Shown in pieces: positions 10,273 through 22,073 of a DNA stretch of 64,000 nucleotides. Source of the stretch: Adiantum capillus-veneris. Taxonomy: Eukaryota > Streptophyta > Polypodiopsida > Polypodiales > Pteridaceae. The stretch spans positions 102,840,912 to 102,904,911 of the forward strand of contig CM043963.1 in the NCBI GenBank assembly GCA_014529385.2, read 5' to 3'. Every line of letters begins with the position of its first letter. The first letter of the stretch is position 1. Made by a program: the position numbers and the translations under genes. A model generated the notes under the pieces. That model ran no database searches and had not been told where the DNA came from. It worked only from the letters and a program-made list of their open reading frames with translations.

Positions 10273-12212
10273 GAGAGGGGGAATAGGGAACACACCCAAC
10301 ACACAAACTACTTGCCTCTCTATAGCCCAGGGATTCCACAGCACCCCTAACCTCTCAAAAAACACCTTCAAATTGGCTTATTTGCACTAACAACTCCGCT
10401 TTAGCATACAAAACAACTACCTCACACCTTGCAAAAAACACCCACAACACAAATGCACCCACACTGCTCAACTCACCCTTCCAAATCACAAGACACTCCT
10501 AATCTGCCCTCTCGGTAGCACCTCTGCAGGCAAACCCTCTGCGAGCTATGACCAATACACGAGGAGCGAGAGAAGAGGAGGGGGATGGAGAGAAGCAACA
10601 CACGAGATTGGGGCAAGTGAGTGGTACTATTGCATAGAGAGTAGCACAACCCATGTATGCAGCTTCAATGGAAAGCTTGGCATCACACAAACTTCAAGCT
10701 TTCACTTACTCACACGGGCATTTCTCTTGCCGCGGCCTTCACTTAGAGATTCTTTTAGTATTTTATTGCATTGCTAACACTTGGCCTAGTTTGCTTTTGG
10801 AAACATTTACATGGTGTGCACATTGGGCTTTGGTCCTTCCATCTTGGCCGGCCGGATCTCCCTCCTTTTGGTCTTGCATCTGGCTTTGTCCACTTGTCCC
10901 TCAACTTGGCCGGCTTTAGCTTTGCTTTATACCATTTGGAGGCCTCCGGATTCTCTCTCTCACTCACTGTTGTGGGGATCATCCCTTACTTGAAGGGGGG
11001 AGGCAATAGCGATGTCGCTATTGCCCCCTCCTTTTTTCTCAAAACTTTCGGCCTTTGAGGGCCACGGGACCAACCTCCTGGCTACCTGCCACGTCATCAA
11101 CAAACTCCACCGCCATGCGGCCGCCCACGGGCGCCACCACCTCTCCGGTCGCCGCCCAAAATCAACGGCGCCTCCGCCTGCAGTGCCACCACAACAGCGC
11201 CCAACGCGGACGCCATAGCTGTGCCCAAGGGGAGCTCCCCTCCACCTCTCTTGGATGCTAATGGGAGGGCCACGCCCTACTATATGTACTGTGGCTCCGA
11301 CATCTCTCCTTATGCATGTGGGTTTTTACCCCCGCCACGTGGCATCGCCAGATGCCTCAAGCCTCAAGTCTTTGAAAAAACCCTTTGTTGTTTTTTAACA
11401 AAAACTTTGTTTTTTGCTTGCCTTTGCCAGGTTCCCATTCTCTGCTCCCACCTCCTGTTGCCAAGCCGCAAACACCGACCGAAACTCCATCTTCCAGGCT
11501 ACAATCACACCCTCTGTATCTGCACTTCGACCCCCCGGCGTCCTCGAACCAAGGGCTTCAAAAATGGAAAAAACCATCTGCGACCAACTTGGACAAAGGC
11601 ACCCCAGCTCCCGACCGCTGTAACTCCTTGCTCCGGACTTTGTTTGGCATGCAGTCACTTCTTGCTGGCTCCGTATGACATACACCCTGCTCTAGAATTT
11701 CGTTCAGGCTCAAAAGATTCCAGATGGCACATTCTCCAATGCGGCCAAGTGGGCTCAGACCCGGCCCTCGAAAAAACTTCAAATGATCATATCTTGCAAA
11801 CTGTGGCTCCGATCCACAATCCGAAAAGACGGGTAGGCTCCATGAATTGAGCTCTACACTATACCTCAAGCTCCACTTGGACCATCTGTACCCAGCTGCC
11901 CTGTCCGGCAAGAATTTGCAAACCACCAAAACTTCAACCTTCAATAACTTGGGCTCCGTAGCTTGGTTTGATGAACCTTCTGGACCTGTTCCTTCAGCAC
12001 TTCAAGCTCTTCATTTCTGGACCCAAAGGCTGCACTTTGCATCTTCTTCACCTGCTACCCCAATTAGTAGCCTTCCTTGGCCTATAAGCTGCATCATGCC
12101 TACACTTCCGCTGCTACCTGCCATCCCATGGACTTCCTAGTTGCATCATCCCTTTGCCATGCTTTTGCTTGCCCGTACGCATGTGTCCATGCCATCTTCT
12201 AAAGTTGACACA
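10273..12212 (-). mobile_element. 1.94-kb insertion in copia integrase, probable solo LTR
   Basis: The insert is flanked by CTTTG at 10268-10272 and 12213-12217, a five-base target duplication. Read on the minus strand it starts TGTGTCAACTTTAG and ends in a C/T-rich run. Removing it with one CTTTG restores the integrase reading GAAKVSMDFENFCSK. It is GC-richer than its surroundings and has no RT, integrase or transposase motif, which suits a solo LTR; the 3' terminus is not a clean CA. The open frames inside (for example 11221-11850 +) show no recognisable domain and are treated as chance. Confidence 0.65.
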
Positions 12213-12565
12213 CTTTGGCTGCACCAACGTATTCTCATCGTCCATTATCATTTCTTAAGCTTTTGATCTTCTTGTCAGACTGATTCTCTAATGATGCTAA
12301 GAATTTTTTAAAAAATATTTGATTATTATGACACAAAGTTTAAACCAACACCTTTGTAGTGGAATTGTCTATGAAAGTCACAAAACAGATAGCCCCTTTT
12401 AGAGACATTATGCATAACTAGCTTGATGTCACAAACACCATGTATCTCAACATCATAGGCATCATTGAGCTTCACTTTGCTACACGAGTATGTGTATACA
12501 TAGAGAACCATTCCCTATGAGGTGTTACATGGAAACTGGCTTCAAAATCTATAACCTAATTTTGA
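12213..12565 (-). pseudogene. Copia protease and start of integrase
   Basis: Minus translation gives DFEASFHVTPHREWFS at the protease active site, where the family has D-S-G-A-S, so the catalytic motif is mutated. It is followed by VKLNDAYDVEIHGV and DIKLVMHN (post-protease block). The end nearest the insertion encodes NQSDKKIKSLRNDNGR of the integrase core. The frame is broken several times. Confidence 0.8.
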
Positions 12566-12599
12566 TCAAAGCTAACATCTTGTGCAATGAGAGCATTTG

Positions 12600-12960
12600 G
12601 ACTAAGCTCTGCTGCTGCTGTAAAGATTAGAGCATTTGAGGAGGTTTGGACCTTAGGTACATCTGCAATCTTAGGAGACTCTAGCACATTGAGCTCCTCA
12701 ATCTTAGCTTTACCCTTGCCTTCATTGTCAAACTTCTTGCTGTCTTGAGACTTTTTCTTGTCTCTTTGCCGTGCACAACAATCTTTCTTTAATTGTCATT
12801 TTTTGTGGCAATGATAGCACTCGACATAGTACAAGGAACCTCTAGATTTGCTACAATTTTTGCAATCCTTACTTTTGGCATGGTTATGAGTGTGACCTCT
12901 CTAACATTTGTCGCTTGCAATATATACATCATCTTGCTTTGTAGGCTCCATAGACTTCCT
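12600..12960 (-). pseudogene. Copia gag with degenerate zinc knuckles
   Basis: Minus translation near 12890-12780 reads KDCKNCSKSRGS and then CYHCHKK, a stop, and QLKKDC. The second is a CCHC knuckle in which the Gly codon is a stop and the His is Gln. A lysine-rich stretch follows towards the protease. Confidence 0.75.
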
Positions 12961-13088
12961 GTGTATTTGTTCACTGAGTAGACTAGGAATTACAACATCA
13001 TAGGACAAATTTCCCTCATACACAGAGTTGCTAACTCAAGGTCTCTTCAGACACAGATTCCCTAAGCATACTGCTCAAAGGCAGAGTA

Positions 13089-14660
13089 TGTTGGAATTTT
13101 GGTCCAGTTTATTCCGATTGAAGTGTACTTTTCTACTTCAATGTCAAGGTGGAGTTTTACACTCACAAGGATACTTGCTTTATGCCATGCTTTTACACAT
13201 ATAGGTGTTTTGTGCTCTACATGCATTTTACAGTTGTTTATGGTGCCATGTGTGACTATTTGGCAGTGATGTTTACATCTGTGGTTTTCGCTTGAGGTTA
13301 TGATCTCTACACTCTAGGTTATGGTTTCTTTAGAAACATAAGGATTAGGGATAGCTACATACAAATTTTTACACCAATTCTTGATTTCAATGGGAGGCTT
13401 TATGCATTTATCTATGCATATTGGAGCATACTTTACGTGACGTGAGCTCTTTTGAGAGCAATATCTTTGCCAAAATTTGACATATTTTTTGCATCAATTT
13501 CTAGCACTTATTTGTGCATGTTTTTAATTATGTATGTTGAGCTATGGACACTGCCTATTTACTTCATGTGGAGCCATTTTTTGGCAGTTTCTCAATCTTT
13601 TTTGAGACTTCAACTAAAAGAATTCTTTTTGAGACTGTGGCTAATGTCTTGTGTCTATTGCTTTCCATTGGAGGGCCTCGCATGAGGTTTTTTTGAGATG
13701 GACTATTCTTGAATGTTGAGATACCTTCAGTAAACAAGAAGTTGGAGTTCCCACATATAGTATCCTTGCCATAGGTCATGTATTTTATGGGATATTTTGC
13801 TTGACGCCATGTATGACAGTCATTTGTCAGTGACAACTGATACTTTATGCCCAATTTTACTGTTTTGAGTTGATTCTATGCTTTTTATGCATCATTTGGG
13901 TTGATTTTCATTCCCCGTACAAAGGATACTTAGTCAGATATTTCCCATAAGTCTAGTTATGCGTTCTATGACACTTTGAGCATCGTGTTTGCTTGAAATT
14001 TTGGCCGTGTTACAAAGGAGACTCTACCAAAATTTTGAAAAGTTTTCTCATCCATAGATTTTGGCATTTTTCCCATAGTGCTCAAGTCTTGTAGATACGG
14101 CATCATCTCACAAGACATTTATAATATTATGAAGTTTGATGGCACAAATTTCTCTATGTGGAAAGAGAAAATGCAAGATGTGTTCACCCAAAAGGGTTAA
14201 TTAGAGCCAATCATTGAGCACCAAGAAGATGATAGCTATGCACATGCACAATGGAAGATGCTTGATGCCAATGCTAAATTCACTATATATCTACACCTCA
14301 TAGAGTCTATGTATTTCACCATAGTGGATGAAGGTAATGCTAAAGCGCCATGCCACAAGCTATAATACATATGCGAGAAAAATCACAAGTAACAAGGTGT
14401 ACTTGATGAAAAATATTTTCAAGCTTTGCATGAAAGAAGGTGACACAGTCTTTGATCACTTGAATGTGTCCCATGTACTTTTCCATCATCAAATTGACGT
14501 CACAAGGGCTCGATTTGGACAACGACGTATGGTCCGTCTTCTTATTGTGCACTTTACTCTCTTCATGGAATATATATTTCACAAAGGAGAGCCTGGAAAG
14601 TACACTCTTACTCCAAAATTACTCGTTGCGAATGTAAGTCAAAATGTCGTCAATCCATAG
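13089..14660 (+). mobile_element. Ty1/copia 5' leader and gag fragment, plus strand
   Basis: From 14129 the plus strand encodes IMKFDGTNFSMWKEKMQDVF, a stop, then LEPIIEHQ and LDANAKFTIYLHLIES. This is the N-terminal gag domain (UBN2-like) of copia elements. A shifted frame carries YLMKNIFKLCMKEGDTVFDH. The preceding kilobase is a non-coding leader related to 27300-27740 and 31430-32200. The element is cut off near 14.66 kb, shortly before the chromovirus LTR; no pol is attached. Confidence 0.75.
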
Positions 14661-14745
14661 GTGTGTATCAATGGTAGGCCAAGATGGGCCATTGATATTG
14701 AGGGTACCGAGCGAGGTCGAGGCGGAGATGGTGCTGAAAAAATTG

Positions 14746-15121
14746 TGTCATAATAACTAATATCTAATTCTCCTAAATGATTTTCTCATGTTAAACTGAT
14801 CATTTAATATGGGGAAGTGCCAAGGGAGAAAAAGCTAGAATATTGGTTAAGCTGGCAGACCAGCCACAATAGGGATCCAAAGGAGGGAAAATAGGGATCC
14901 AAAGGAGGGGCCATCTGGAAAACAACAATGTGCAACAATGGGCTTTAAAGACCCTAAGGTTCAGCCCATTAAGACTTTTAAAATGCTAAGGTTCCAAAAT
15001 GCAAAGTTTGTGTCCAATGGTCAAAGCTTAGTTAAATTGGATGCTTAGTGTGTACACCAAAAAAAGTCTTCACAACTTCTACAAAGGAGGGGGCGAGCCT
15101 TGCAAGTAGGGGATGAGAGAG

Positions 15122-15159
<38 letters not shown>

Positions 15160-15675
15160 GCCTCCTTTACACAAAGGGAATGAGGGACACATGTTAGCTC
15201 CCTAGCCCAGATGCCCACAAGGTGTACTCAAATCCTATTGGATGGCCATGGAGGTGGACCAATGAGAATTAGGCTAGAGTAAATCTAGCTTAATTAATTT
15301 AAAAACACTTAATAAAAGAACCAACAAGAACTAATCTCTCTAGAAGACTATTGGACAGTCTCCCCAGGGGTCCAATGCGCATTCAACAGCCCAATGGCTT
15401 GCGTGATTCCTATTGGCCAGGAGACAAAGGGGTCCAATGAGAGTTTAGTTGCATTAATTAATTACTTAAAGCTCTCACAAAAGGGGAAAGGGGGACATAT
15501 GTCATAAGACTATCACTTATGCTCCTGAAATCCTAGTGGTTAAGCCTGAAGAGGTCCAATGGGGTGTCAACAAGAGGAAATAGCATGAGGGGTCGACCAA
15601 GAGAGAGAGAGGGATTTGCTTTTCTCAAGTCATTATTCCGCACACACTTACCCTAGCTCATGTGTGAAGCAAGAA

Positions 15676-15730
<55 letters not shown>

Positions 15731-16405
15731 CCCCCCCCCCCCTTCTCAAGCTTTATTGGAAAGCTTATCACCTACTTCAAGCTTGTGAGAAGGGAGGCCT
15801 ACACCAACAACTCTTGGCTTTGTGATGCAAATCCAACCAAGATCCAAGCTTCAATGCATGCTTATCTCCTCTACCATGCTAATTACTAAGCTATGCTATG
15901 CTGATATGAGTGATTATGTGAGGAGATGTACATCTTTCTCGTAAGACTACTCCTTCCTCTCAATCTACTCTCATACCCCGCTAGCTCTCACCATCTTTGA
16001 AGGTGTGTGAGGTCTTCGGTCTGAGACCGTGAGGGAATTGATGTTGTGTTTTATAAGTGTTTTGCTTAGTGCTTGAAGCTTCCATCTTCATTGCACTAGC
16101 TAGTATTGAAGGAACACAAAGAATTGTATTGTAAAATGTCTCTCTTGATGGGAGAAACCATAATGCAAAGCCTTTTGGAGGGGGGACCGTCTCCATGTAA
16201 ATCTGGTCCTCAACTGTTGTCAATAGCTTAATTTCTCTCTTTTTTAAAGTATTTTTCATGCTATCTAACTAGGTGTTATACTTTTTGTTGCTCTCTCCAC
16301 CCAAGCACTCTTGTTATGCTCATTAGTAATCTATTATAATGAAATGCTCACTATGTTCATGCTAATTTCCACTACACACAAGTTACTAGGCCATTAAATG
16401 TTACA
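14746..16405 (+). repeat. 5' LTR of the chromovirus
   Basis: The LTR is 1660 bp long with TG...CA ends. It carries a (CA)n run at about 15126-15158, a (CT)n run at 15681-15727 followed by about 15 C, and a duplicated ATAGGGATCCAAAGGAGG motif near 14870-14908. Related LTRs occur at 22074-23714 and, inverted, at 54955-55995 and 58552-60144. Confidence 0.92.
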
Positions 16406-16406
16406 T

Positions 16407-16419
16407 TGGTATCAGAGCA
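16407..16419 (+). other. Primer-binding site, initiator tRNA-Met type
   Basis: TGGTATCAGAGCA lies one base after the 5' LTR end. This is the standard plant retrotransposon site complementary to the 3' end of initiator tRNA-Met. Confidence 0.9.
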
Positions 16420-16821
16420 CAAGGTTTCGCTTTGCTTGGTCAAGAAGGGAGGTCCTCAAGCTAGCTATAAATGGTTGGTATTATTAATTGCATTTGAGTA
16501 AGTAGAACAAGGATTTTTCTGCCTTGCAGTGCGCTTGTCTTCGTGCAGATAACGGGGCATCACCATCGAGAGATATGGTCTTAATAGTGGAGTCCTACGG
16601 GGCTTGCCTACGGCTTAACCACTATTGAGCTATTAGAAGCTTGACAGGAGCCGGTGCTGTTTTGGTGTTGAAAGACCCTCTCTTCTATTCCTTTCAATTA
16701 CTGGTATTCGAGCCATAGGTACAGTAGCTTGAATGCTTTTTTGAAAGGGTAAAGAGGAGTAGCAACTAGGGCTTGAATTGCCAAAGTACACTTAAAAAGT
16801 TTACACCTAAAAGTTGTTAGA

Positions 16822-17955
16822 ATGACCGACAATAGTAAAGAGAGTGAAATTAATGTTGATAGCTTTGATTTTGCTAATGAGTTGGCTACTAATGATGCCC
16901 CTGTGCTTGTTAACTACCTTGTTTCTAGGCTTCAACAAGCTATGGGCAATCCATCCCTCCAAAGTGAAGTGCAACGACAGCTTCCTGCTCATGGGATTCT
17001 CCAAGCTCCCCACCATGACGAGAGAGTACCTAGGAAGCCTCCTTGTGAGACTTCCAAAAGAGGCCTCTCTCCGATTCGGGAAGAAGAAGAAGATCCATAT
17101 GAAGGGCTCAAAATTTTTCTTCTTGATGACGCATCTCCTTCTCAAAGGAGAATTCAAGAGCCCCCATCGAAGGAACGAGAAATAAGCGAGTCTCCTGCCA
17201 CCTCGGCGGAGATGGCTCCACGAAGATGGCGGGCTAAACGCTGTACATCACCTCCAAAATGGAGAAGACCATCACACACTTCTCCACATCATAATTCAAA
17301 GAGGGATGATAAAAAGCAAGATAAGAAAAAGGCGAGAAAAAGGACACCCTATTCTCCATCTTCTTCATCCTCTTCCTCTTATGAAAGTGATGGTGCAGAC
17401 AAAGAAGATCAAGGCAAGAAAAAGACGAGAAAGAGGTCACCCTCTTCTGCATCTTCCTCAAATTCTTCATCTTCTGAATAAAGTGATGGTGCAACTTTTG
17501 AACCATCAAAAAGAAGAGGCCATAGGAAATCCTATGCCGTGAGGAAGAGATCATCCAAGCTTAAGAAGTTTAAAGAGGGAAGAAAGAGCATCTCTTTCCT
17601 TACCTACGATGGCACCTTTGGTGCTACGAACAAAGTCTTGGCCTTTATCCAACAATTCGATGTGGTGTTTGGAGATGAGGGCTTCACGGAGTCCTTTAAG
17701 CTACGCCATGTAGCTATGCACTTTCAAAAGTTCGCCAGGCAATGGTGGTCTAGCCTACGGGCCAATGGTGAATCTCCACAAACATGGAAAGCTTTAAGAG
17801 CTTCCATTATGAAGCAGTTTTTTACCACCGATGCCAAAGATAAAGCACTCACTGAATGGCGAAGCTTGAAACTCTCTCCCTATGAATCCATTCATAAATA
17901 TGTAGACAAGTTTTGGGACTTACATCTCAAAGCCACTGTCTTCAAAAGATGAATT
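16822..17955 (+). pseudogene. Chromovirus gag, N-terminal and matrix/capsid part
   Basis: The first frame starts at an ATG at 16822 and runs 219 codons to a TAA at 17479. It ends in an unusual Arg/Lys/Ser-rich region with two similar copies of KK.RKR.P.S.SSSS. Past this stop the same protein continues from 17539 with a typical gag domain: FKLRHVAMHFQKFARQWW and WKALRASIMKQFF. A frameshift near 17940 moves into the pol frame. The premature TAA and the frameshift break what would be one gag-pol polyprotein. Confidence 0.85.
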
Positions 17956-19718
17956 TTGGAAAGCAAAAACAACAATTTTATGCGGGCTTAACTAAAGAAA
18001 TGGCGGAGTATGTCAACTCCCAAAGGCCACGCACCATATCGGCGATTATACACCATACTATGGTGGTTTCTCGAATCAATTCCCAAACAGGGGCTAAAAG
18101 AAATTTTAAGACCACGGAAAACAAGGGTTCTAATGAGCCTAAGGGGAAGGACAATGTCCAAAAGTCTCCTAAGGGAAATTCCAACAAAGCTAAGGAGAAG
18201 GGAGTTTACAAAGGCAAAAACAAACTCTCTCCTAAAGAGCTTGAGCGTTATCGCAAGGATAACTGTTGTTTCAAGTGCGGTGAGCAAGGGCATGCGTACC
18301 GCACTTGTCCCCTTAAGAACACCTGCCATGAACCTCCTAGAGCTACCTTGGTTGAAATCCAAGAGGAGGAAACTCACCACGAAGGATCTCCTCTATGCCA
18401 TGCTTGGGGAAAGGTAAGAGAACATGATGCTTTGATTCTCTTTGACCCTGGTTCTAATCAGAGGTTCATATCCACAAAGTTGGCCACCAAGCTAGGTATC
18501 CAAGCCTATGAGATGGGAGATGTCCTACCCGCAAATGGTGCTTTCAAGGGGCAAGAAGCTTCGGTCACTCCCTTAATTGGGAAATTGAGGCTCCATGTCC
18601 AAAGCTATGTGGACAAAGATGACTTCTTTATCTCTCATCTCAAGCACGAGGATGTAATCCTAGGGGCACCATGGTTTGATCGCATGGCTACTAATGTTAA
18701 ATTCCTTGAAAGGAAAATCTACTTTAGGTTCAGGGAAAAAGATATGTACATAGATGCCAAAGAGATGGGTAACACCATACCCATTGTACATATGCAAGCT
18801 TTCGATAAGTCAATAAAGAGCTCTATTTCCGTGTACATGATTTTTGTTAAAGATTCTCAAAATGAACCTAATGCTTTAGCAAAAGAAAATATAAACAATT
18901 ACAAGGAGTTAGAGTTATCCAATTTTCTCAAGGGGTTTCAAGATGACTTTATTGACGACATCCCTTGTGAACTACCTCCTAAACGAGGCAATGATGACCA
19001 TGCAATTGAACTTCTTCCAGGAAGTTCACCGCCTAATAAACCTCCTTATAGAGTTTCTCAAGCTCAACAAGAGGAGATTATGCGGCAAGTGCACGAGTTA
19101 GTTGAGAAGGGCATGGTTAGGCCTAGCTCATCTCCATTTTGCTCACCTGTGCTATTAGTGCAAAAGAAAGACGGCACATATCGTATGTGTATCAACTATA
19201 GAGCACTAAATAGGATCACTATCAAACATAGGTTTCCCGTTCCACGGGTAGAAGACCTATCTGATAAGCAACAAGGGTCCACCTACTTCAATAGGATTGA
19301 CCTAAAAAGTGGCTATCTTCAAATAAGGATAGTTGATCAAGACATTTTCAAGACCGCATTTCACACTACGTTTGGTCTTTACAAATATATTGTCATGCCT
19401 TTTGGCTTGACCAATGCACCAGCCACATTCAATCGCTTGATGGAGAAGCTATTCAGGCCTCACCGAACCTTTACTGGAGTGTTCTTTGATGATATTATCA
19501 TCTACTCTAATTCACTAGACGAACACAAGCAACACCTCCAGGTAATATTTCAAGTCTTAAGAGAGAATAAACTTTATGTTAATCGAAAGAAAAGTGAATT
19601 TTTCTTGCAAGAGATTGAGTATTTAAGTCACATTATCTCTCAAGATGGAATCCAAATGGATCCATCAAAGTTAGAGGTAATAAGAGGATGGCCTAAATCA
19701 AGGAATCTTCACAATTAA
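17913..19718 (+). CDS. Chromovirus pol fragment: zinc knuckle, protease, reverse transcriptase
   Basis: This 601-codon frame starts inside gag. It contains a CCHC knuckle, CFKCGEQGHAYRTC (residues about 120-133). The protease follows with LFDPGSNQRFIS, where Pro replaces the usual Ser after the catalytic Asp. Reverse transcriptase begins near residue 360 with PYRVSQAQQEEIMRQ and continues with YRMCINYRALNRITIKHRFP, MPFGLTNAPATFN and the active site VFFDDIIIYS. It stops at residue 601, just after WPKSRNLHN. In related elements the RT thumb and RNase H continue here, so this is an early stop or frameshift. The reverse transcriptase motifs themselves look complete. Confidence 0.9.
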   Translation: MGLTSQSHCLQKMNFGKQKQQFYAGLTKEMAEYVNSQRPRTISAIIHHTMVVSRINSQTGAKRNFKTTENKGSNEPKGKDNVQKSPKGNSNKAKEKGVYKGKNKLSPKELERYRKDNCCFKCGEQGHAYRTCPLKNTCHEPPRATLVEIQEEETHHEGSPLCHAWGKVREHDALILFDPGSNQRFISTKLATKLGIQAYEMGDVLPANGAFKGQEASVTPLIGKLRLHVQSYVDKDDFFISHLKHEDVILGAPWFDRMATNVKFLERKIYFRFREKDMYIDAKEMGNTIPIVHMQAFDKSIKSSISVYMIFVKDSQNEPNALAKENINNYKELELSNFLKGFQDDFIDDIPCELPPKRGNDDHAIELLPGSSPPNKPPYRVSQAQQEEIMRQVHELVEKGMVRPSSSPFCSPVLLVQKKDGTYRMCINYRALNRITIKHRFPVPRVEDLSDKQQGSTYFNRIDLKSGYLQIRIVDQDIFKTAFHTTFGLYKYIVMPFGLTNAPATFNRLMEKLFRPHRTFTGVFFDDIIIYSNSLDEHKQHLQVIFQVLRENKLYVNRKKSEFFLQEIEYLSHIISQDGIQMDPSKLEVIRGWPKSRNLHN

Positions 19719-21070
19719 GAAGCTTTATAGGTATGTGTGCATACAATAGATGCTTCATAGAAAAGTTTCACAAATTGTAGGACCATTACATGACCTAACA
19801 TAGAAAAACATTAGGTATACATGGTCTTCCAAGGAGAACAATACTTTCGAAAAGCTTAAGGAAAAACTTATCTCTCACCTGTGCTTACACTGTCGGATCT
19901 CTCAAAGCCATTTGAGGTCCAATGTGACGCTTGTGGTGATTGCCTTGGCGCTGTTTTGCTCCAAAAAGGGCATGCCATAGCCTATGAAAATCGAAGGCTT
20001 GCCCTGTTGAGCAAGCTCTAGGCATATATGAAAAGGAACTCCTCGCAATTCTACATGCCTTAGACTCATGGAAGCACTATTTATTGGGGACTCCTTTCAT
20101 TCTGCGAACGGATCACCAAAGTCTTAAGTACTTCATGACGCAGACCAAGCTCTCCAACAAACAAATGAGGTGGGCAAATTTCCTTTCGCAATTTCATTTT
20201 CATATTGCTCACATTGCTGGCAAGCATAATCAAGTAGCCGATGCACTCTCAAGACGGCCAAGAGTGAATGTGGTTTCCATAGCAACTCACAATAATCTAT
20301 CTTCTATGATAGATGAGTATGCTATTGATCCCGATTTTAGAGATGTGATTTCAGCCCTTGCATTAGGGAAGAAAGAGGAACCATTTACTTTACAAGATGG
20401 TTATCTTCTCTATGGCAATAGACTATGCGTTACTAACTCACTACGTGAGATATTAATGTATGAATCTCATGCTCCTCCTTATGCGGGGCATAAAGGGATT
20501 CAATCTACCCTAAAGGGGATTGAAACATATTTCTATTGGCCTACCATGAAAGTAAACATACAAGAGTATGTTTCTAAATGTGTGGTATGCCAAAAGACAA
20601 AGTTTGATAGAGGGAAGCAACCTGGATTGCTTCAACCTTTGCCGATCCCTAATTCTCCATGGGAGAGCATATCCATGGATTTTATCTTTGGATTACCTAA
20701 GTCTATCCATGGGAATACGGGAATATGGAGGACTATCAAAGCCCATCAAATGGCAAACCTCTTCATATCTCAAACCTTCAAGTACCATGGCTTGCCAATG
20801 TCCATTGTGTCGGATAGAGATCCTAGAATGACCAATAATTTTTGGAAGGGTCTCTTTGAGAATTTAGGGACAAGGCTAAATTTCTCTTCGGCCTATCACC
20901 CGCAAACGGATGGCCAAATTGAAATAGCTAACCTAACAATTCTTGATCTACTAAAAGTCTATGTAACGGAAGTAGATCAAAGGTCCCAATGGGAGACGTA
21001 CTTACCCTTAGTGGAGTATGCCTACAATAACATTGTATATACTTCCATGGCAAAAGCACCTATGAGGTAA
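19719..21070 (+). pseudogene. Chromovirus RNase H and integrase
   Basis: RNase H begins in broken frames near 19895 (PFEVQCDACGDCLGAVLLQ). It becomes open from 20084: LRTDHQSLKYFMTQ, then HNQVADALSRRP. The integrase follows with a zinc-binding part (GHKGIQ... to CVVCQKTK) and a core with the first Asp (SMDFIFGLPKS), the second (VSDRDPRM) and a Glu (GQIEIANL). Between GNTGIW and TIKAHQMANLF about 15 residues expected from the family are missing, an apparent in-frame deletion in the core. The frame stops at 21070 and shifts before the C-terminal domain. Confidence 0.88.
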
Positions 21071-21130
21071 TTGAGGGAAGATACAAAAGTCCCCTGCTAC
21101 TTAAGGTACACTGGAAGACCTTCGCTGTAG

Positions 21131-21715
21131 ATGAGGATAGTCGAGACTTACAAGAATCTTTCCAAAAGATTAAGGATGCTATCTCTATCTCATAGCAACA
21201 GCAAAAGGCTGTTGTTTGCTGATAAGCACAGAAGAGCCCAAGCCTTTAAAAAAAATGATTGGGTCTTACTTAAATTTCCCAAAACTCGATTAAGGCACAT
21301 GACGGGCAAGAATCCTACGAGACACCAAAAGTACTATGCTAAGTTTGCAAAAAGGTACTATGGTCCCTTCCAGATTCTTAGGCCAATCAATGAGATGGCC
21401 TATCAACTCAAGTTGCCCAGCCATTGGCTCATACACAATGCTTTCCATGTGAGCCTACTAAAGCCTTACAAAAGAGAGCCACCTCAAGAACCAACTATTG
21501 AAGACCCACAGGAGATCGAGAACCAAGAAGAGGTGCTGCAGCCGGAGTCCATTCTCCGACATGAAGACAAGGTACTAAGAGGTGGAAAGACTATCCGCCG
21601 ACGATATCTTATTAAGTTTAAGAATTATCCTTTTGAAGATGCTACATGGATGCAAGGCATACAATTAAAGGATAACCTAAACCTTGTCAATTCTTACAAT
21701 GCTTCCCTAGAGTAA
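21131..21715 (+). CDS. Chromovirus integrase C-terminal domain with chromodomain
   Basis: This 194-codon frame continues the integrase. KYYAKFAKRYYGPFQIL and AYQLKLPSHWLIHNAFHVS form the GPY/F-type domain, ending at SLLKPYK. After an acidic linker the chromodomain reads RRRYLIKFKNYPFEDATWM, with the aromatic positions expected for this fold. Chromodomains of this class steer insertion towards particular chromatin. It is separated from the catalytic core by a frameshift between 21070 and 21131. Confidence 0.88.
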   Translation: MRIVETYKNLSKRLRMLSLSHSNSKRLLFADKHRRAQAFKKNDWVLLKFPKTRLRHMTGKNPTRHQKYYAKFAKRYYGPFQILRPINEMAYQLKLPSHWLIHNAFHVSLLKPYKREPPQEPTIEDPQEIENQEEVLQPESILRHEDKVLRGGKTIRRRYLIKFKNYPFEDATWMQGIQLKDNLNLVNSYNASLE

Positions 21716-22073
21716 GCAAATGTACAAATGTATAAAATGAACAAAGTTTTTGTCTTATAAGACCCTCTTTTTCTTTATTGTGCACAAAAATGAAGTAGTA
21801 TGCATGCTTAGATCAAGTTTGCGGAGACGACGTCTCCCAAACACCAAGTAGAGCTTGTCACTCTACTATGGAAGATTGATAGGACTAATGTGAAGACATG
21901 CTTGCGGGGCGGCAGCTTAGGCTCTCAAGCGCCAAATGGACTAGTCATCCATTGTGGAACGATGTTGTAGGGTAACATAGGGATCCTCTACCCGCTAGAA
22001 AAAGGACTAATGAATAGGCTTTATCTTCTCTATTCCATAGTCGAGTATGACTATGATTTTAAGAGACATGTAA

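Larger units (their letters stand above)
8480..13080 (-). mobile_element. Decayed Ty1/copia retrotransposon, minus strand, with a nested insertion
   Basis: Reading the minus strand from high to low coordinates gives gag zinc knuckles (about 12.9-12.77 kb), protease and early integrase (12.56-12.21 kb), then an unrelated insertion (12212-10273). After it come integrase (10.27-9.8 kb), the first part of reverse transcriptase (9.6-9.25 kb), RNase H (9.23-8.79 kb), a purine tract and an LTR ending at 8690. This is the gag-PR-IN-RT-RNH order that defines copia. Many stops and frameshifts are present, and the reverse-transcriptase core is missing, so it is dead. The 5' LTR is not recognised. Confidence 0.85.

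Noticed and set aside
11221-11850. 209-codon plus-strand frame inside the 1.94-kb insertion
   Set aside because: No recognisable motif; several overlapping frames on both strands are equally open here because of base composition. The insert is better explained as a solo LTR.
13089-13110. TGTTGGAATTTTGG as an LTR start
   Set aside because: It looks like a copia LTR start, but no primer-binding site follows, and the sequence aligns with the leader region at 27300 and not with the LTR at 26333.
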